Shown here: positions 43,170 through 56,264 of the stretch, one piece after another
Numbering within the stretch: the stretch's first letter is position 1
How the letters are laid out: every line of letters starts with the position of its first letter
Assembly: GCA_950295325.1 (NCBI GenBank)
Contig: OX485803.1
Location: 42,733,554-42,797,553 of the forward strand
From: Polytrichum commune
Lineage: Eukaryota; Streptophyta; Polytrichopsida; Polytrichales; Polytrichaceae
Length of the DNA: 64,000 nt
Direction: 5' to 3'
Made by a program: the position numbers and the translations under genes
Notes under the pieces: generated by a model
The model's database searches: none
The model's input: the letters and a program-made list of their open reading frames with translations, nothing else
What the model was told of the DNA's origin: nothing

Positions 43170-46136
43170 ACTGGTCGCAAATTGTTGCTACTATGGGAAA
43201 GGGCAAGGTCGTTGACCCAACCCTTGAGCCGAAGGTATTGGGAAGAATGTGAAAATCCCAAATGCATGTGAGGAGGAAACAAAAGCACTACAAGATATTT
43301 TTCCATGCAATTGTTAAGTTTAGTACGAAAGATTGAAGGATTGCTAACCTCTTATTGATCTAACTTCTATTACAAGCATGTGAGTCCGTGAACATTTGGT
43401 GTGCATCCCACTAACACTCATTGAGATGGTGTAAGAATATGGGCCTGGGTGAGGACGACATCTATAGCAGGAATTTTTCAGGGAGCGGCTCCTCTTCGAA
43501 TTCTACATACCAAAAAACCTGTTCCATTGATGTTGATAATTTTTTGCTCCTGTTTGATAAGTTGAACAAGCCAAATGCTTGGCAGTTTCTTGGTGAAGTC
43601 TGCCCGTATAATGCGAAAGACAGCTTCTATGAATCGCCTCATAAAAAGAAGGGTTTGTGCTTGATTCAGAAGCAAGTAAACGATGCTTGCGAAGTGATGT
43701 AATAGCTGTGTTAGTTTGAGTAATACTTCAAAATACCCACAATGAGAAAGTGCAGAGGGGTAGATAATACTACATCTCTGTGTGAAGCCCAGAGTTACTG
43801 TTTTCGGTGATCGAACAATGCAGTTGATTTCATATCCGTATGACTATAATGCCCCCTCCCCACCTGACTTTAGCTAAGCCTAAAAGTTGGTTGGTTTTAA
43901 AAGCACGGCCTCCACACCATCGACATTTATTATCTAGTGCTGAGCCTAGTTGGTAAATGACGTGGCATGGCTTAAAAGTGGAGGGTTTTAAGCCTCAAGC
44001 ACCAACCCTCCCATCAGTACATAAAGCAAGAATGTTGGACTTTTAAAAGTGTCGCCTCTCGCCCTTGTGATTAGTTGCTTTTAGTCTTAGCTATGAGGGT
44101 ACAAGGAGCTTCATTGACAAAAACCAATGGTAAGATAGATGAGTAGTGAGGCACTTGGAGATGGGACAAAAACTATCCAACATTTCATTGCTTGGTAAAT
44201 GAAACAATGAACATGTGTGAAAGTTGCTTAATTGAAACCTACTTGGAAAATCTCCGGAGCAAGTTCTTGTAGGTGCATTGGGAGAGCCAGATGCCTCTGC
44301 TATAACCGAGGGAGCTTTACCCGGGTTTTAGGAAAACCTTTAGTTATTTGGTAAAGTCAGGTGGGGATGGGGCATGAGGTTGTGAGTGAATGGACTGAAA
44401 TTTTTCTAAGGGTACATACATATGCGGAGATTGGGTAAGAAACGTTACAGTACCAGTGCAGAATTTGTTTCTTGGTGGAGTGCTACAATAGCACTTTTGT
44501 AAGAGAGTTTGACTAGGGTGGTTCTTCTTCTTCTTCTTCTTCTGTTAAAGACAGACTGCATAATCTAACCTACCTCTGTTGTGCGACAGAAGATGTTCTG
44601 AAGATTGTCATTCCACTTCTTGGAGGAAGAAGAGAAGAGAGTAGTGTAAGAAGAGTGAAGGTTGGGTAGATGAGTATAAAGACTACCTATGACTGACTAC
44701 TTCTAGACACATGTAAATGGGGTGTCTGACATAGAAGTAAGAGTTAAGAAATTTGTTATAACGGGTTGACAAATGAGAGGAGACTTTAACTCCTATAGCG
44801 TCTCTCTCAATTCCTTGGACATTTTCCACAACAATCTCAATAAGTAGTGTGTTGAGGAAAGCATTGACATCTCAATGATCATTGCCTTCTTTTCTTTGAT
44901 TTCGACGCCTCAGTCTCTACCAAATGATTTTCTTTGAGGCAATGGCAGGTGGAGAGGTAAGCAATCCCTATTGAGATAACGGCAGTCCTTAGTCTGGCGG
45001 TTACCCTCAACGCCTTCTAAATACGAGAATCGCAAGCTGATGTCACTTGGCAACACCCAATATAACAACGTAGGTAAAGTTTTTGCCCCCTTGGCCCAAC
45101 CAACCCCATCATTGCTTCACCCACAATATCCAAGGTGGCATTGTCAACCAATGCTCGCCTCAACACACTACTTATTGCTTAACCTTTGGCACATTCCCCT
45201 AAGGGAGAGCCTATGTCATCACTTAGAGAGAGAGAGAGAGAGTCAATCTTCACTTTGCCCTTGTATACATTCTGGATATAACTCCAATTCCAAAACGGTT
45301 GAAATAACAATCCTTGTAATTCACAAATGCTAACATGGATAAGGCGATCCTAGAGCCGATCCAAATTTTCAAAATCATATGTGATGTTGGAAGTGCCCAC
45401 AATAGGGCCGCATCCCTTAGATGCCAAATTGCACCAAAAACAATGTGATTGTATCCCTTAAATACAAAAGCTTTTAATTTTATTTTTTAAAAGCCAATGA
45501 AGTTGTGTAGCTTGGCAAGTCAATGCCAACTCCGCATCAAGTGTCACGTATGCAACAAGTGTTGTCTCCGACACATGAACCACAACAGCTCCTCCCTTGC
45601 GACCTAACTCCAATGTTTACGAAACAAATTGCATCTCATAACCAACTTTAAAGTTGGATAAAACATACAAAAAACCAATGACATCTCAATTGTACATGCA
45701 GCCAACACTCAGATACTCATAACACACCTCCTAAATATTTATTAAAAAATAATAAATAAAGAAGAAGAAGAAGAAGAAGAAGAACTTTGCTTAATTAGAT
45801 GTGCTAGGTTGCGGAGTTTTGAACACTTACCTCAGCTAGGTTGTTAATAGCTTTGCTGTTCATGTTGCAAATAACAAGAATACAAATGTGGTCCAAACAG
45901 CCAAGGATTTTTGTTTCGGTCGAAATGAGGTCCAACTTGGAATACAGTTTTGAAATTGATTATGGCCACATCAATTCGCTATTTCGATATGTTTGGCCAA
46001 TATTTGCATTTTTGTGCGGTGATTAGAGGGATGGTTGCTTGAAGGTTGTGTGTGATAGCCATCAGATGCTAGTGCGTGTATTTTCAGATATAAAGGTCCT
46101 CATTTCAACCTTAACCTTCTCACTAATGTTGCACTA
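43170..46136. other. No gene supported; microsatellites
   Basis: Contains (TTC)n near 44524-44543, (GA)n near 45226-45241 and (GAA)n near 45763-45785. The frame at 43421-43702 (93 codons) is open but unlike any family I know. Nothing else is recognised. Confidence 0.45.
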
Positions 46137-46711
46137 AGGGCCGCTTTACACCATGGACCATGAAGTCGGACCATGGAAGATGGCCTTTTTCATGGTCCGA
46201 CTTTCATGGTTTGATTTCTTAAAAAATCAATGTACAAAGTCCTTTGGGCCCCTCGCTAGGTGTAAACTGAATGTGGACCCAAGAGGAATGACCATGCACT
46301 AAAAAATAAATGTGTTGATTTTTTTTTTTAAAACCATATGTCCAAAAAGGACAATTTAAAAAAAAATCAAGTTCGATCATTCTCTTGTCTTAATCTTCTC
46401 TTCCCCCCCCCCCCCTCAATAATAATAATAATCATCATTAAAAATTTATTATAACAATATTTTTTGCCATGGGCTCCTTCTTTTTCTTACCAGATCACCT
46501 CCTTTGCCTCTCCCACCACAAAATCCGTTGGACCATGTCAATGGATAATTTAGGCCTTTAAATATATTTGTTGGGGACCTCAAACTTCATGGTCACTCCG
46601 ACATTTTTTCCTTAGTGTATACCAAAGTGGTCCCTGGACAAGTTCAACAACCAATCCCAGATTTTACAAGGCCTTGGACATACTTCATGGTCCATGGTGT
46701 AAACAACCCCT
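46137..46711. mobile_element. 575-bp TIR element, AGGG ends, copy 1
   Basis: Begins AGGGCCGCTTTACACC and ends with the complement of AGGGGTTGTTTACACC. A 22-bp block, TTTACACCATGGACCATGAAGT, is perfectly inverted at both ends. A relative with similar ends lies at 50801-51287. hAT-like termini are possible, but no 8-bp duplication was found. A poly-C run of 13 lies inside at 46403-46415. Confidence 0.75.
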
Positions 46712-46984
46712 AAACATACACAATTTTTTTAATATTATTATTTATTTTCTTATTAAATTCATTATATTCAGAGAAGGTCCACAAACACAAGTGAAATAAG
46801 GTACTCGCACCTATTCCCAACACTTTGGCAAGTATGGGTGCTTGAGTGATTGAACTTATGTGCAAATCATCTCGTTGGGTGAGCCTTTTAAGGTGGATTT
46901 GAGGGCCATATGATTCAATGTACTCTAATCGCGATTCATGTCTCGGTTCTTATGGAATTTTAGATCACAACGTTGTCAATCCCA

Positions 46985-47375
46985 ATAAGGTAGGGGTGGC
47001 AATTTCCGTGCGGGTCCTAAAGTCGACTCCTATGTCGGAAGCACCTTTTTAGGTGCTTTTACCTGGGTTTACAAAAGCATCTATCAAGGTGCTTTTACCG
47101 TCCACAGTGCTCCCAACATTTCATTGGCTGCCAGCGGTCGGTTTTAGAAATCCACCCAGTGGATATATCACGTACTCTATGTGCGAGTGTTGGTCACTCT
47201 ACAAGGTTTCCTTTAAAATTTTGTAGGAAATCATAAACATGCCGGAAATTTTTGATTTTTTCATAGTTGCTCTTGCACTAGCTTTGCGGAGCGCTCAAAA
47301 TTTATAAAAAAATAATTTCAGCATCCCAACTAGGCACATCTGAAATTTGGACGGAAATAGCCACCCCTACCTTAT
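46985..47375. mobile_element. 391-bp MITE with 24-bp TIR
   Basis: ATAAGGTAGGGGTGGCAATT at the left is matched by the complement of the right end with one mismatch over about 24 bases. The TAGGGGTGGCAA core is typical of hAT-type ends. Inside, AAGCACC/GGTGCTT forms a short stem near 47039-47061. No clear target duplication. Confidence 0.75.
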
Positions 47376-48001
47376 AGGGATATCCGATGGCTTTGCCCAT
47401 CTAGATCACGCGTTACCTTTTACAAGGGGAAAATCAACTCTTTTTTGAAAAGCTTATTATCGCCTTCTCTTAGGCCTCATGGTTGTGAAGGTCGGCCGCA
47501 CAAAGCTTGGACTTGAGCTCAAGTTTTCAATGTTTGATGGGCCAAGGTGAAAGGATGTGGAACCTCATATGTGCCTCACATGATGGAGCTTTGGTTTCTC
47601 CTTATTTTGGATTGATTATCAAGTTCAAGCACAAACTTCAAATTGTAGTCATTTGACTTGATAATTATGTAAGTTTTAGTTTGTTCTTGAGTTTTGAGGG
47701 CTAACTTCCATATAGTTGGTGGTTGGTAGCTACAACTAGCAGCAACAATAACCAACAAACTAGTCAAGCATGTCATGGCTAGACTACAACGGTTGGCCAA
47801 CACTCCTAAACTGGGACACGGCTGGTATACACCCAAGTTGCTACTAGTTGAAAGTTTTTAATTCCAAAGGCACAATTTATGGAAAGGGGGAGCCAATCAA
47901 AATGGCCCATGGTTCCGAATAATGGGCTACCCTACATAAGGAATCACATTATGACTATGAATGACTATTCTAAGACAAGTTGACTCCGGAAATAAAGTCA
48001 G
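47376..48001. other. Non-coding, no feature recognised
   Basis: Only short frames; no repeat boundaries identified. Confidence 0.4.
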
Positions 48002-49625
48002 AAACCCATGATTAGTCTAGTGGTGTCAAATTGGAATGAATCGGTCCTCAATGTTGTAGGGGACTTTTTTCATTGGAGCCCCTTCATTCATGATGGATGA
48101 GTTTTTGTAGACGCATGAATCCCAAGCCTTCATCCAACATAGAAGCCTTGAAATAGTATGCAGCACGAGGTTACTTATTTTAGTTTATTTGACACTAAAT
48201 TTAGCTTTGAAGACCATGAATTATCCTACTCAAGGTCATTGGAGATGACTCAACAACAAACCTATAGGGGACCAAATTTCTATGTTGGGTGATTGAGAGA
48301 CACCCCTGTATACAAAATTCCCTCTCTCCACATATGAGTCATGTGTGCCCTCAAACACTTAAATCTATCTATAGCGCAACCACCATTTCAAGCTTGGAAT
48401 GGTGCCTAGTTGAGTAGGGCAACCCCATGAGAAACCTCCACTATCTTAGGCACATGTAAAGTTCTTAAATTCTTTATCCTTGGCCCACCAAATTTGGGAG
48501 TTTGAACTCAAGTTGTGTGTGGCAACCGCATGAGAAAATTGGGATCACACACAACACGCCACACTTGTATATGTGCCAAATCAATGGCATGTGTTATTCG
48601 GTTTTCATAATAATAATATTGTTATTATTATTATTAAATTACGTGAGGCAAAGCCCAAGCCGGCAAAGCATGACATGTGTGCACATACAACAAGTCTGCC
48701 ACATAGAAAACCGTGACGGAGGCAAGTGAGTGAAGGCTCCAACATAGGTAGGGCTATATGTCGTTCTACCATTTACTTTGGGTTTGTGAAATAGATCACA
48801 AGCCCATGACACATGACTTATTACGACAACCCTACGTTTCTCCTTGGTTGAATTTACTGTAAGTTGGAAGGGCTTGGGCTTCATGGCAACGTGATAAAGT
48901 CATCCATTGTCGTATGCAGATGGATGGAATGCAATAAAATTAGAGGATTGAATCATTCCAATGGGGTCTACCTCTATAAAACTAAGGTCTTGGATGTCAT
49001 TTGAAGTCAAATTGGTGATATATATATATATATATAGTCTCTTATACAAACCAAACACAATCTCATCACATTTTCACCGGATAAATGAATTCACAAAGAC
49101 TTGATTGGACTTCATGGCATCTATGTAAAGCCATCCATCGTGGATGAAGGGGCTCTAGCAAAGATAAACTACTTATACCTAATTTGATGACCAATTCATT
49201 CCAACATGAACCCGCTAGAGTGTTTCAGGGCTTTTAATGTGAGTTTTAAAGCCAAGTAGAATTTCTCATGATATAATAGAATGGCTCATTGCATACACTA
49301 ACTTTCACCTCCCAGTGGATGGGACCAATTTAACTAAACACCATGAAGCTTTATTTGAGCTTCATCTATGGCTTGGGGTCCGTGGTGTCTATGTAAACTC
49401 ATCCATTGTGGACGAAGGGGTTCAAATTATCTAATAATAGTCATCCACATACCGTAATAGTTTACTTAGACACCAAGAATCCTTGGCATGCATCTATGGG
49501 CTTGGGATTCGTGATGTCTATCTAAACTCATCCATCATGAATGTAGGGGCTTCGGTAAAAACAAGTCCCCTATAACATCGGGAGGCCAACTCATTCCAAC
49601 TGAACTCCACTAGACTAATTTGGGA
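48002..49625. repeat. Inverted pair of about 130-bp repeats, 1.4 kb apart, with internal copies
   Basis: The left segment (about 48002-48135) is the complement of the right one (about 49490-49625), sharing TTAGTCTAGTGG, TTGGAATGA, AGGGGACTT and CATTCATGATGGATGAG. Direct diverged copies of the same segment also occur near 49095 and 49365. The whole could be an old transposon with long inverted ends. An (AT)n run lies near 49018-49036. No transposase is visible. Confidence 0.6.
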
Positions 49626-50800
49626 GCAAATTACATCCAAGAAATAGTCAATTACATATTGCAATACAATTCACTATGGTTTCGCCTCCGTGGCAATGAA
49701 CAAGTTCACTTACTACACACCAAGAATCCCTACTACACTATTGTGTCTAACTAGTGTAAGTTGGGTTGGGGCGAACCAACCGGTACACTTGTTCCTTGGA
49801 GGCAAGGGTTTAGACATCCAACAAGGAACGAGTGTATGGGTTGGTTCGCCCAAATCTTTAAGTTGTTGTTTGGATCTACGCATTGCTATAACATTTTACT
49901 GAGAGCATTTCTTTTTTTATCCCAAGCAACATAAATAGTTAGTATGCACATCAAAAAATATGATAATCCTTCCTTAATACTAACAAAAGAAGAGTCTTGG
50001 TAAAAAAACTATAGCAACACGTAACTCCTAATGGTAACCCACATCAATTAGACCCAAATAGTGTAGCCGGAGTCTATGGCATGTCGTTATTTGTGTACAC
50101 GGCATATTCTCCTACAACTTTGCCTAGGACCGGGTGTCCTTTGGTAGGCACATGATGTCCTTCTATCAACTTGCGCCTCCACAATTTGCTAAAGCAAAAA
50201 TTTTAATGCACAATCAATTGATGCACCATTTGTGGCACTACTATTGACAAATACAAGCCCATATGCACATGCTGTGGGGAGTCAAAACTAATCCCTAAAT
50301 CGGGGCCAAAATTCCCAACTTAGTCTAGTACATTGAATTGGGATCTGTGTGAACATATGTCCAAGTTATCGTGTACGTGCATATATACCTCTCATCAATT
50401 CGGTAGAAACATTTGACCTCTATTAGTTTGTTGCCAATTCATCTCAAATAAGCTTAAGTAGACTAATTTCAAAGTCAAATCAACTTAAGATAGTAACATA
50501 TGGGCTTCATACTATTTCACCGCTTTTATGTTGGATGAATGAGAGGTACGTTCATTTACGATAAATTCCGTCTCTCTCAAGTGGATGACCCATTTTTACA
50601 GCGCCTTCCCTCCCCTCTCCGATAATGTGTTGGGAAACAAAATCCTTTTTCTTTTAGTTGTTTCGTTACATGTCGTATATGTATATCAAACTATACACAA
50701 AGATATCTTGCAACGATCTCATGTGACTTTGATGATATTGAATTTGAATAATGGCATATGGCGACATCTAATGATTGATAGCCTTATGTGCATGTTTGTA
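49626..50800. other. Non-coding, no feature recognised
   Basis: A short imperfect inverted repeat around 49768-49850 (GGTTGGGGCGAACCAACC against GGGTTGGTTCGCC) is the only structure noted. Confidence 0.4.
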
Positions 50801-51287
50801 AGGGCCGCTCCGCACTATGGCCGAAGGTCGAGAGGCTGTTGAATTCCACCAATCAGATTGCAGAAAACCAAGATTTCAACCTCTTGACCCTTCACACTAG
50901 AGGCCAAAGTCCAAGGCCGTCGCTCTCCAAAATGTCTACATGGCAGTGTTTTTTGACCAAGGCGACGGACTCTCAAAGGAAGTTTGGGTTGGACAAGAAT
51001 GGAGACCCAAATTATGGTCGATTTTTTTCCATAAAAAAATCAAAAACTGACAAGATCTCAGCCATTAGATTGGAGGGGTTGTTTTGGGCAGGGAATAAAG
51101 TGGGATGCTCCTTCTTCCTTTGAACTTTGGGCTTGGCCTTTAGAGGCTTCACACTATGCCCGCCCAAAGGCTCCGATTCCTATATTTTATTGGCTATTTT
51201 CAAACCATTTCTTTGGACTCTCAACAAAGTTTGGCCATTCAATCCCACGGCCTCTTGACTTGGATGGCCACAATGTAAAGCAACCCT
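50801..51287. mobile_element. 487-bp TIR element, AGGG ends, copy 2
   Basis: Begins AGGGCCGCTCCGCACTATGG and ends with the complement of AGGGTTGCTTTACATTGTGG. These inverted ends share the AGGGYYGCTYYRCAYTRTGG pattern and relate it to 46137-46711. A 111-codon open frame inside is not similar to transposases and is probably chance. Confidence 0.65.
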
Positions 51288-54200
51288 AAGGTGTGTGGGT
51301 TGGTGCTACTCGGTTGCTTTTCTTAAAAAGGCACCTATATTTGAACGGTGTTGGGTTAGGTGTGGATACAAGAACATACGCCATTGATTCACATGTTCAA
51401 AAGAGTTTAGACTAAACTTTTATATTTTATCAACTATTGTACATTTGATAGTCGACATGATTGGGGGAACATGTGTATCCTTTAAGGAATGAACACACAT
51501 GCACTTCCAATAATCATAACTAAATCAAGGGTTGTTCAAATTTTAATCTAATATTTGTTGATGTTTCGTAATATATTTGTTAGTGTAGTTGCTTTTTGTA
51601 TCGATTACAAGACATAAGTTTGATCAAAAGAAGATGGAGAACAAGAATAATTATCCAAAGAACACATGCACACCTTGGGGTGTTTACTCAACTACTCAAA
51701 GGGGTTGTGGTTGTGGTTGTGGTTGTGGCTTGGGTACACTTTCAACCACAATGAAGGACTTTATAGTTCACACACAAGGTGTAATGTAAGATGGGTGCAA
51801 ACATGGTAAAGTGGACCAAAATAGTGCTCCAGTAAACTAAAAACATTTTTTGTTGCGGGGGGGGGGGGGGGGGGTCAAAGGCCTAAAATTAATGACAAAG
51901 TGTCGTTTGAATTGGAGTTTTTTTTTTCATGATGACCTTTATTGTTGTGTTAAATATTCAAATGAGAATATCAAGTTGAGATCTTCAAAAAAATTTATTA
52001 AAAATGATGCTCAAAAGCAAATGGTTGAATTTGGTTTTGGATGTTAATTATTTTTCATGACTTGAACTATTTTTAAGTTTGATTTTTTTTTTCATATTCC
52101 TTGCATTCATTATTTACTTGAGGGCATCTTCACAAAACTTTGTAGAAAACCATCAATTTCATGTTATTTTATTTTATTTTAATAAACAAATTCTAGACAA
52201 TTGCTTGTTCAATACGCCTACTTGCACACCACTTGCAACATCTTCTAAAAATGTAGACTTTTCTTGAAATTTTTTTTGTCGTCGTATATTGCTTGGCTTT
52301 GTAGGTCAATATGTTTTCAAAATGCCCATGTTTTGTTCTTAATGAGTTCAATTCGACTTGGGGGGTCAAAGACCTTATTGTGACCGAGAGTAACTTAGTT
52401 AGTTGTCACTTGGAAGGTTAGGCCACAAATGGGCATTATTTCTTGATTTTCACTCAGGTTATGTTGGTTTAGCCATGTTGGTTGTATTTTGGTTCCTTTC
52501 TTGCAATTGGATTTTCAAAATGTGCCAAAGAAATAAAATGTTGTTGATTTTTTTTCTTCCGAAAAATCAAAGTTAGTACATAGTTTAGTTACTTTCACTC
52601 AACACTCAGCAAGGATTAGGAGTTGTCCACTTCACCGTGCTTGCACCCAACTAGCTTACTTTTGTTACTTATTTAATCATACGTCTATATTTGAGTGATA
52701 TGTTGTAAGATGTGGATCTAAGAACATACCTCAGAAATACACATGTTTGAAAGAGAGTGGACTATGTGGCACTCAAATTTTGTAAATTCTTGGAGGTTTA
52801 GTGGTCAACATCATTGAGGGGCGTCTGTGATCATTTCGTAAGGAAGAAAATCTGCACTTTGATAACGTATTAATTATCAAGTAAGTTATTCATGGAAGCT
52901 CCAGATGTTATGAGGAAAATAGTTGAGTCTTTGATTTGGAATTACTAGTCATTCATTAAGTCTGTATTTCATATCCTAGAATCATAACATCATTCAGATC
53001 CATAATAGTATTATGTGGGAGTGACAATATACCACAAAATATTCCCCACATTTAGTACAAATATGGGGAATATTCCGGAGAATACTGTTAGTCCCACAAA
53101 ACATTGTTATGGATCTAAATAATGTTATGATAAGTGGGTGCAAATCCACAAATGAAACAAACCCAAAGAAGGTAAACTAAAACCATCGCAACTAGAAGCA
53201 GGCGCGTAGAACGAGAGAGAGTTGTGATTGTGGTTGTCAATAGTGCACCTTATCCATCATTCCCCTTATAAAAGAGAGCAAAGAAACCAACCTTCAATTA
53301 TCAATCACCATGGTTATTGTTGTATGTAAACATCCCTTATATCACAAGCGATGTATTTGTCATTATAAAATGCTAGATTGAGTTGATGTGAATAGGAGCT
53401 ACCAAATATAGAGAGGTTGTACATGTTTTTAGTAGCCCGCCCACTTCTCCAAAGATAATAAACACACAATAAGTGTGAGATGTTTCTCTCATATCCAAAA
53501 GGAAGCCATAGCCGATTCTATCGAAATGTGAAGGACTCACATAAATTTCTCACTCTTTATTAAAGTGGTCTTCATTGTACTATATGGAAACACAAAAATG
53601 ACATTCTCTTTAATTCTATCCACTAGCAAGAGGAGAAAACACTCAATAGATTGTTTGGGTTGCCCTCCTTGAATATGGGAGAATTGAGTGGACAAAGACC
53701 CTTACCGATTTTGAGAAAGCTTAGATGTTGCTCACCATGATGTTCTTACGAAGTTTGATAGGATTTGGTGTGTTAAAAGTCTTACTGCCACTAGAAGCAA
53801 TCTAGTGATCACTTGAAATGTCAAGCCCAAAATGGACATGATCACTTAATGCCCCGCTTGCCGTTGGTGGGTTCTTTTTTCCGGCGGTAGTTGTACTTTG
53901 GTTACCTTCTACAATTGAATGCGTTCAATTTGTACCCGAAAAAAGCTTTAAAAAGCAAAGAATCTCTCTCTTCAAGGGCCGTGTAGATATCATATTAAAT
54001 GATATCATTATGAGGGTTCCCTTCCTTTTTAAATGATCACATATATACTTCCGGCCCTTATTGTGTTGACTATATTGGTTTTAGAATAAATAACAAATGT
54101 TTAGCACATAGTCAACCCATCTTTTAAAAACATGTGTCTTTCCGTGTCCAATTCTTAGATTCGCACCTAAACACATGTCACTCAAATGTACGTGTATATG

Positions 54201-54921
54201 ATTGATAATATAAGTGGCTGACTTCGGTCCACTTATCTTACAAGGTAGCCCACATGGTGGTGACTAATGTTTTGATTTATTTTGTTTGCCACTCAAGCCA
54301 AGCAAGATAGAATCTTGTAACTTAAGATGATTTCATCACTCGGGGGGTGACCGGTCAAAAAGTAGAAACCACGTGAGAACAACTATAGGGTGCTTTTGAT
54401 TCATTGGCAAGAAAAATTATAGAAACTTTGGATCTACCAAGCCTACTTAAATTGTGAAACATGTGATTATATATAATTTAGCATAAGGTAAAAACCCCCC
54501 ACTTTGGGTTTGAGGTAGAAAGAAATTAGTATGACAAAAAGATAAAGGGTTTGAAAAAAAGTAGAATGAGATTTTCACATAGAATATATGCAAAATGGAT
54601 GAAAACTAAACGACTAGGTTATGATGTGTACACTCTTGTTTCACCAATAGATAGCAACATGTATATACACCATGCCATATTGGAGTCTTTAGTTTGCCTT
54701 CATACGGAACAAGTAAATCAAAATTTTATAAGTAATTTAGCATCATTTGAAATAGCATAGGTTTTCTTTTATGATCACCTATAGGGTGTTGAATATTTGG
54801 TGAAGTTGTTGTTTTTTTTCCCCTACTTAAAGGGTTCCCTAAAATCCATATGAGGAGGTAAATAGCCTCCTATAAAAATACCCTTTGTACGCACATGGTT
54901 ACATAATACAAGAGGGAGTGA
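51288..54921. other. No gene supported; AT-rich, poly-G and dispersed repeats
   Basis: A poly-G run of 18 lies at 51857-51874 and a GGTTGT repeat near 51703-51728. Dispersed-repeat phrases ('tatatttgagtg' type) occur near 51330, 52690 and 54095-54200. Between 53000 and 53120 two stretches are mutually inverted around AATATTCC (weak). No protein is recognised. Confidence 0.45.
51857..51874. repeat. Poly-G tract (18)
   Basis: The longest guanine homopolymer in the window, preceded by TTGTTGC. Confidence 0.9.
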
Positions 54922-54936
54922 CCCCCCCCCCCCCCC
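54922..54936. repeat. Poly-C tract (15)
   Basis: Cytosine homopolymer followed by ACCCAC, 24 bases before a partial MITE. Confidence 0.9.
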
Positions 54937-54960
54937 ACCCACTTTCATCACCACACAAAC

Positions 54961-55020
54961 CAATGAACAGGGAGAACCGACCTCTAGTTATAGATGAACC
55001 AATTGAGTTTGAGGGACTGA
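54961..55020. mobile_element. Truncated hAT-like MITE end
   Basis: The first 60 bases of the 226-bp family (CAATGAACAGGGAGAACCGA ... GAGTTTGAGG). The rest is absent. Confidence 0.7.
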
Positions 55021-55989
55021 TCACACCAGCCACTTATGGCACCATTCATCACCATCTCCGGTTGTAACAATGTGAAAAGTGGTGGGCCAACCCTCAACAA
55101 TTAGCATTTGGGGTTAAAATTGTTGACCACATTGATTGTCTAGTATTGTTGCTAGTGTGTTTTGTGTAATATAACATCTAACACACATCTAATTGAAACA
55201 TGTGAAACCCCTCTTTTAGTTTTTTCAAAGATAGCGAGCCATTATTTAGAGTTCTGAGCTACATAGGTGAGTATGAAACCAAGGGGACTCTTGAGCATAG
55301 TAGGATGAATGGGCCCACATTCATGTACATGGAAAATCACCAATGTTTATTTTTCTTTTTAGTAAGTAAGAACTGATGATGGTGTATGCAAAGTGGTGTT
55401 AGTCACGGACCAAATTGGATTATGCACATGACTAAATATAAGCATTCCAATGAATAGTCCACCTTGAGATTATTTTTCCTTCTAGTGTGAAACACACTTT
55501 ACTAGGCGGGTGTATCAATGTCAATTTTGTCGTGGTACCATTTTCCTTAGACCAATCAACAATTTTGCCCCCATAGTTAACATTTAAGTATATTTGGATA
55601 AACCATTTTTCCAAAAATAATAAGGGATATGCACTTGTGGAGACAAAAACATCAAATAACAACAACAAAAGTAAGAACACAATAACCACAACTTCAAATG
55701 TATGTATTCCATGCTTGCCGACCATCATATTTGTCTAGATTTGCGATCTAGTGTATGTTAGATTGGCGGTAGGAATTGTTCAAAATTCATGCATAAATCC
55801 AAATATACTCAAATCCTAGTTTAATGTACCTCTTCTCAAACCTTGTGCCCAATTGCATGTGCTTAGAGTTACCCTTTCATTTAGTAGGACCTTTTGTTGG
55901 GAGTCGGTCCCCTATAAATCTTCATCGCTAGTTTTGCATACAAAACCAATATTCCCTACCACTTGTGGTGCATGCTCAAAGATAGTGTT
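55021..55989. other. Non-coding, no feature recognised
   Basis: AT-rich with short frames only. Confidence 0.4.
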
Positions 55990-56215
55990 TGAATATGGAT
56001 GAAAGAGCAACCTATCTCGAGTTCATGGAAGGCCAAACTCATTTTAGCACTTCTTGACATGCCAAAATCACTTTGACCCTCAATGAACTGAAAACTTCTG
56101 AGGATGCACCCTCACTATCTCCAAGCACGCACCAAAAACTTCCAAACACATGTAAGATCTTCTATGCAAAACAACGAACTCCCGACTAAAATATCATGTT
56201 GAGTTACAGGGTAAT
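55990..56215. repeat. Diverged relative of the 33-kb foldback element
   Basis: Shares CAAACTCATTTT, GCACGCACC, AACAACGAACTCCC and TTGAGTTA-type blocks in the order of the central and right arm of 33031-33371. The left arm is largely decayed, so it no longer folds well. Confidence 0.6.
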
Positions 56216-56264
56216 TCTAGTAAACCATAATTCCCCCTATAAGTAGGACATGGTTATCGCATTC

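Noticed and set aside
43421..43702. A 93-codon open frame with varied composition
   Set aside because: Slightly protein-like but unlike any family I know, with no neighbouring exons or splice context.
50788..51123. A 111-codon open frame
   Set aside because: It lies almost entirely within a TIR element and does not resemble a transposase.
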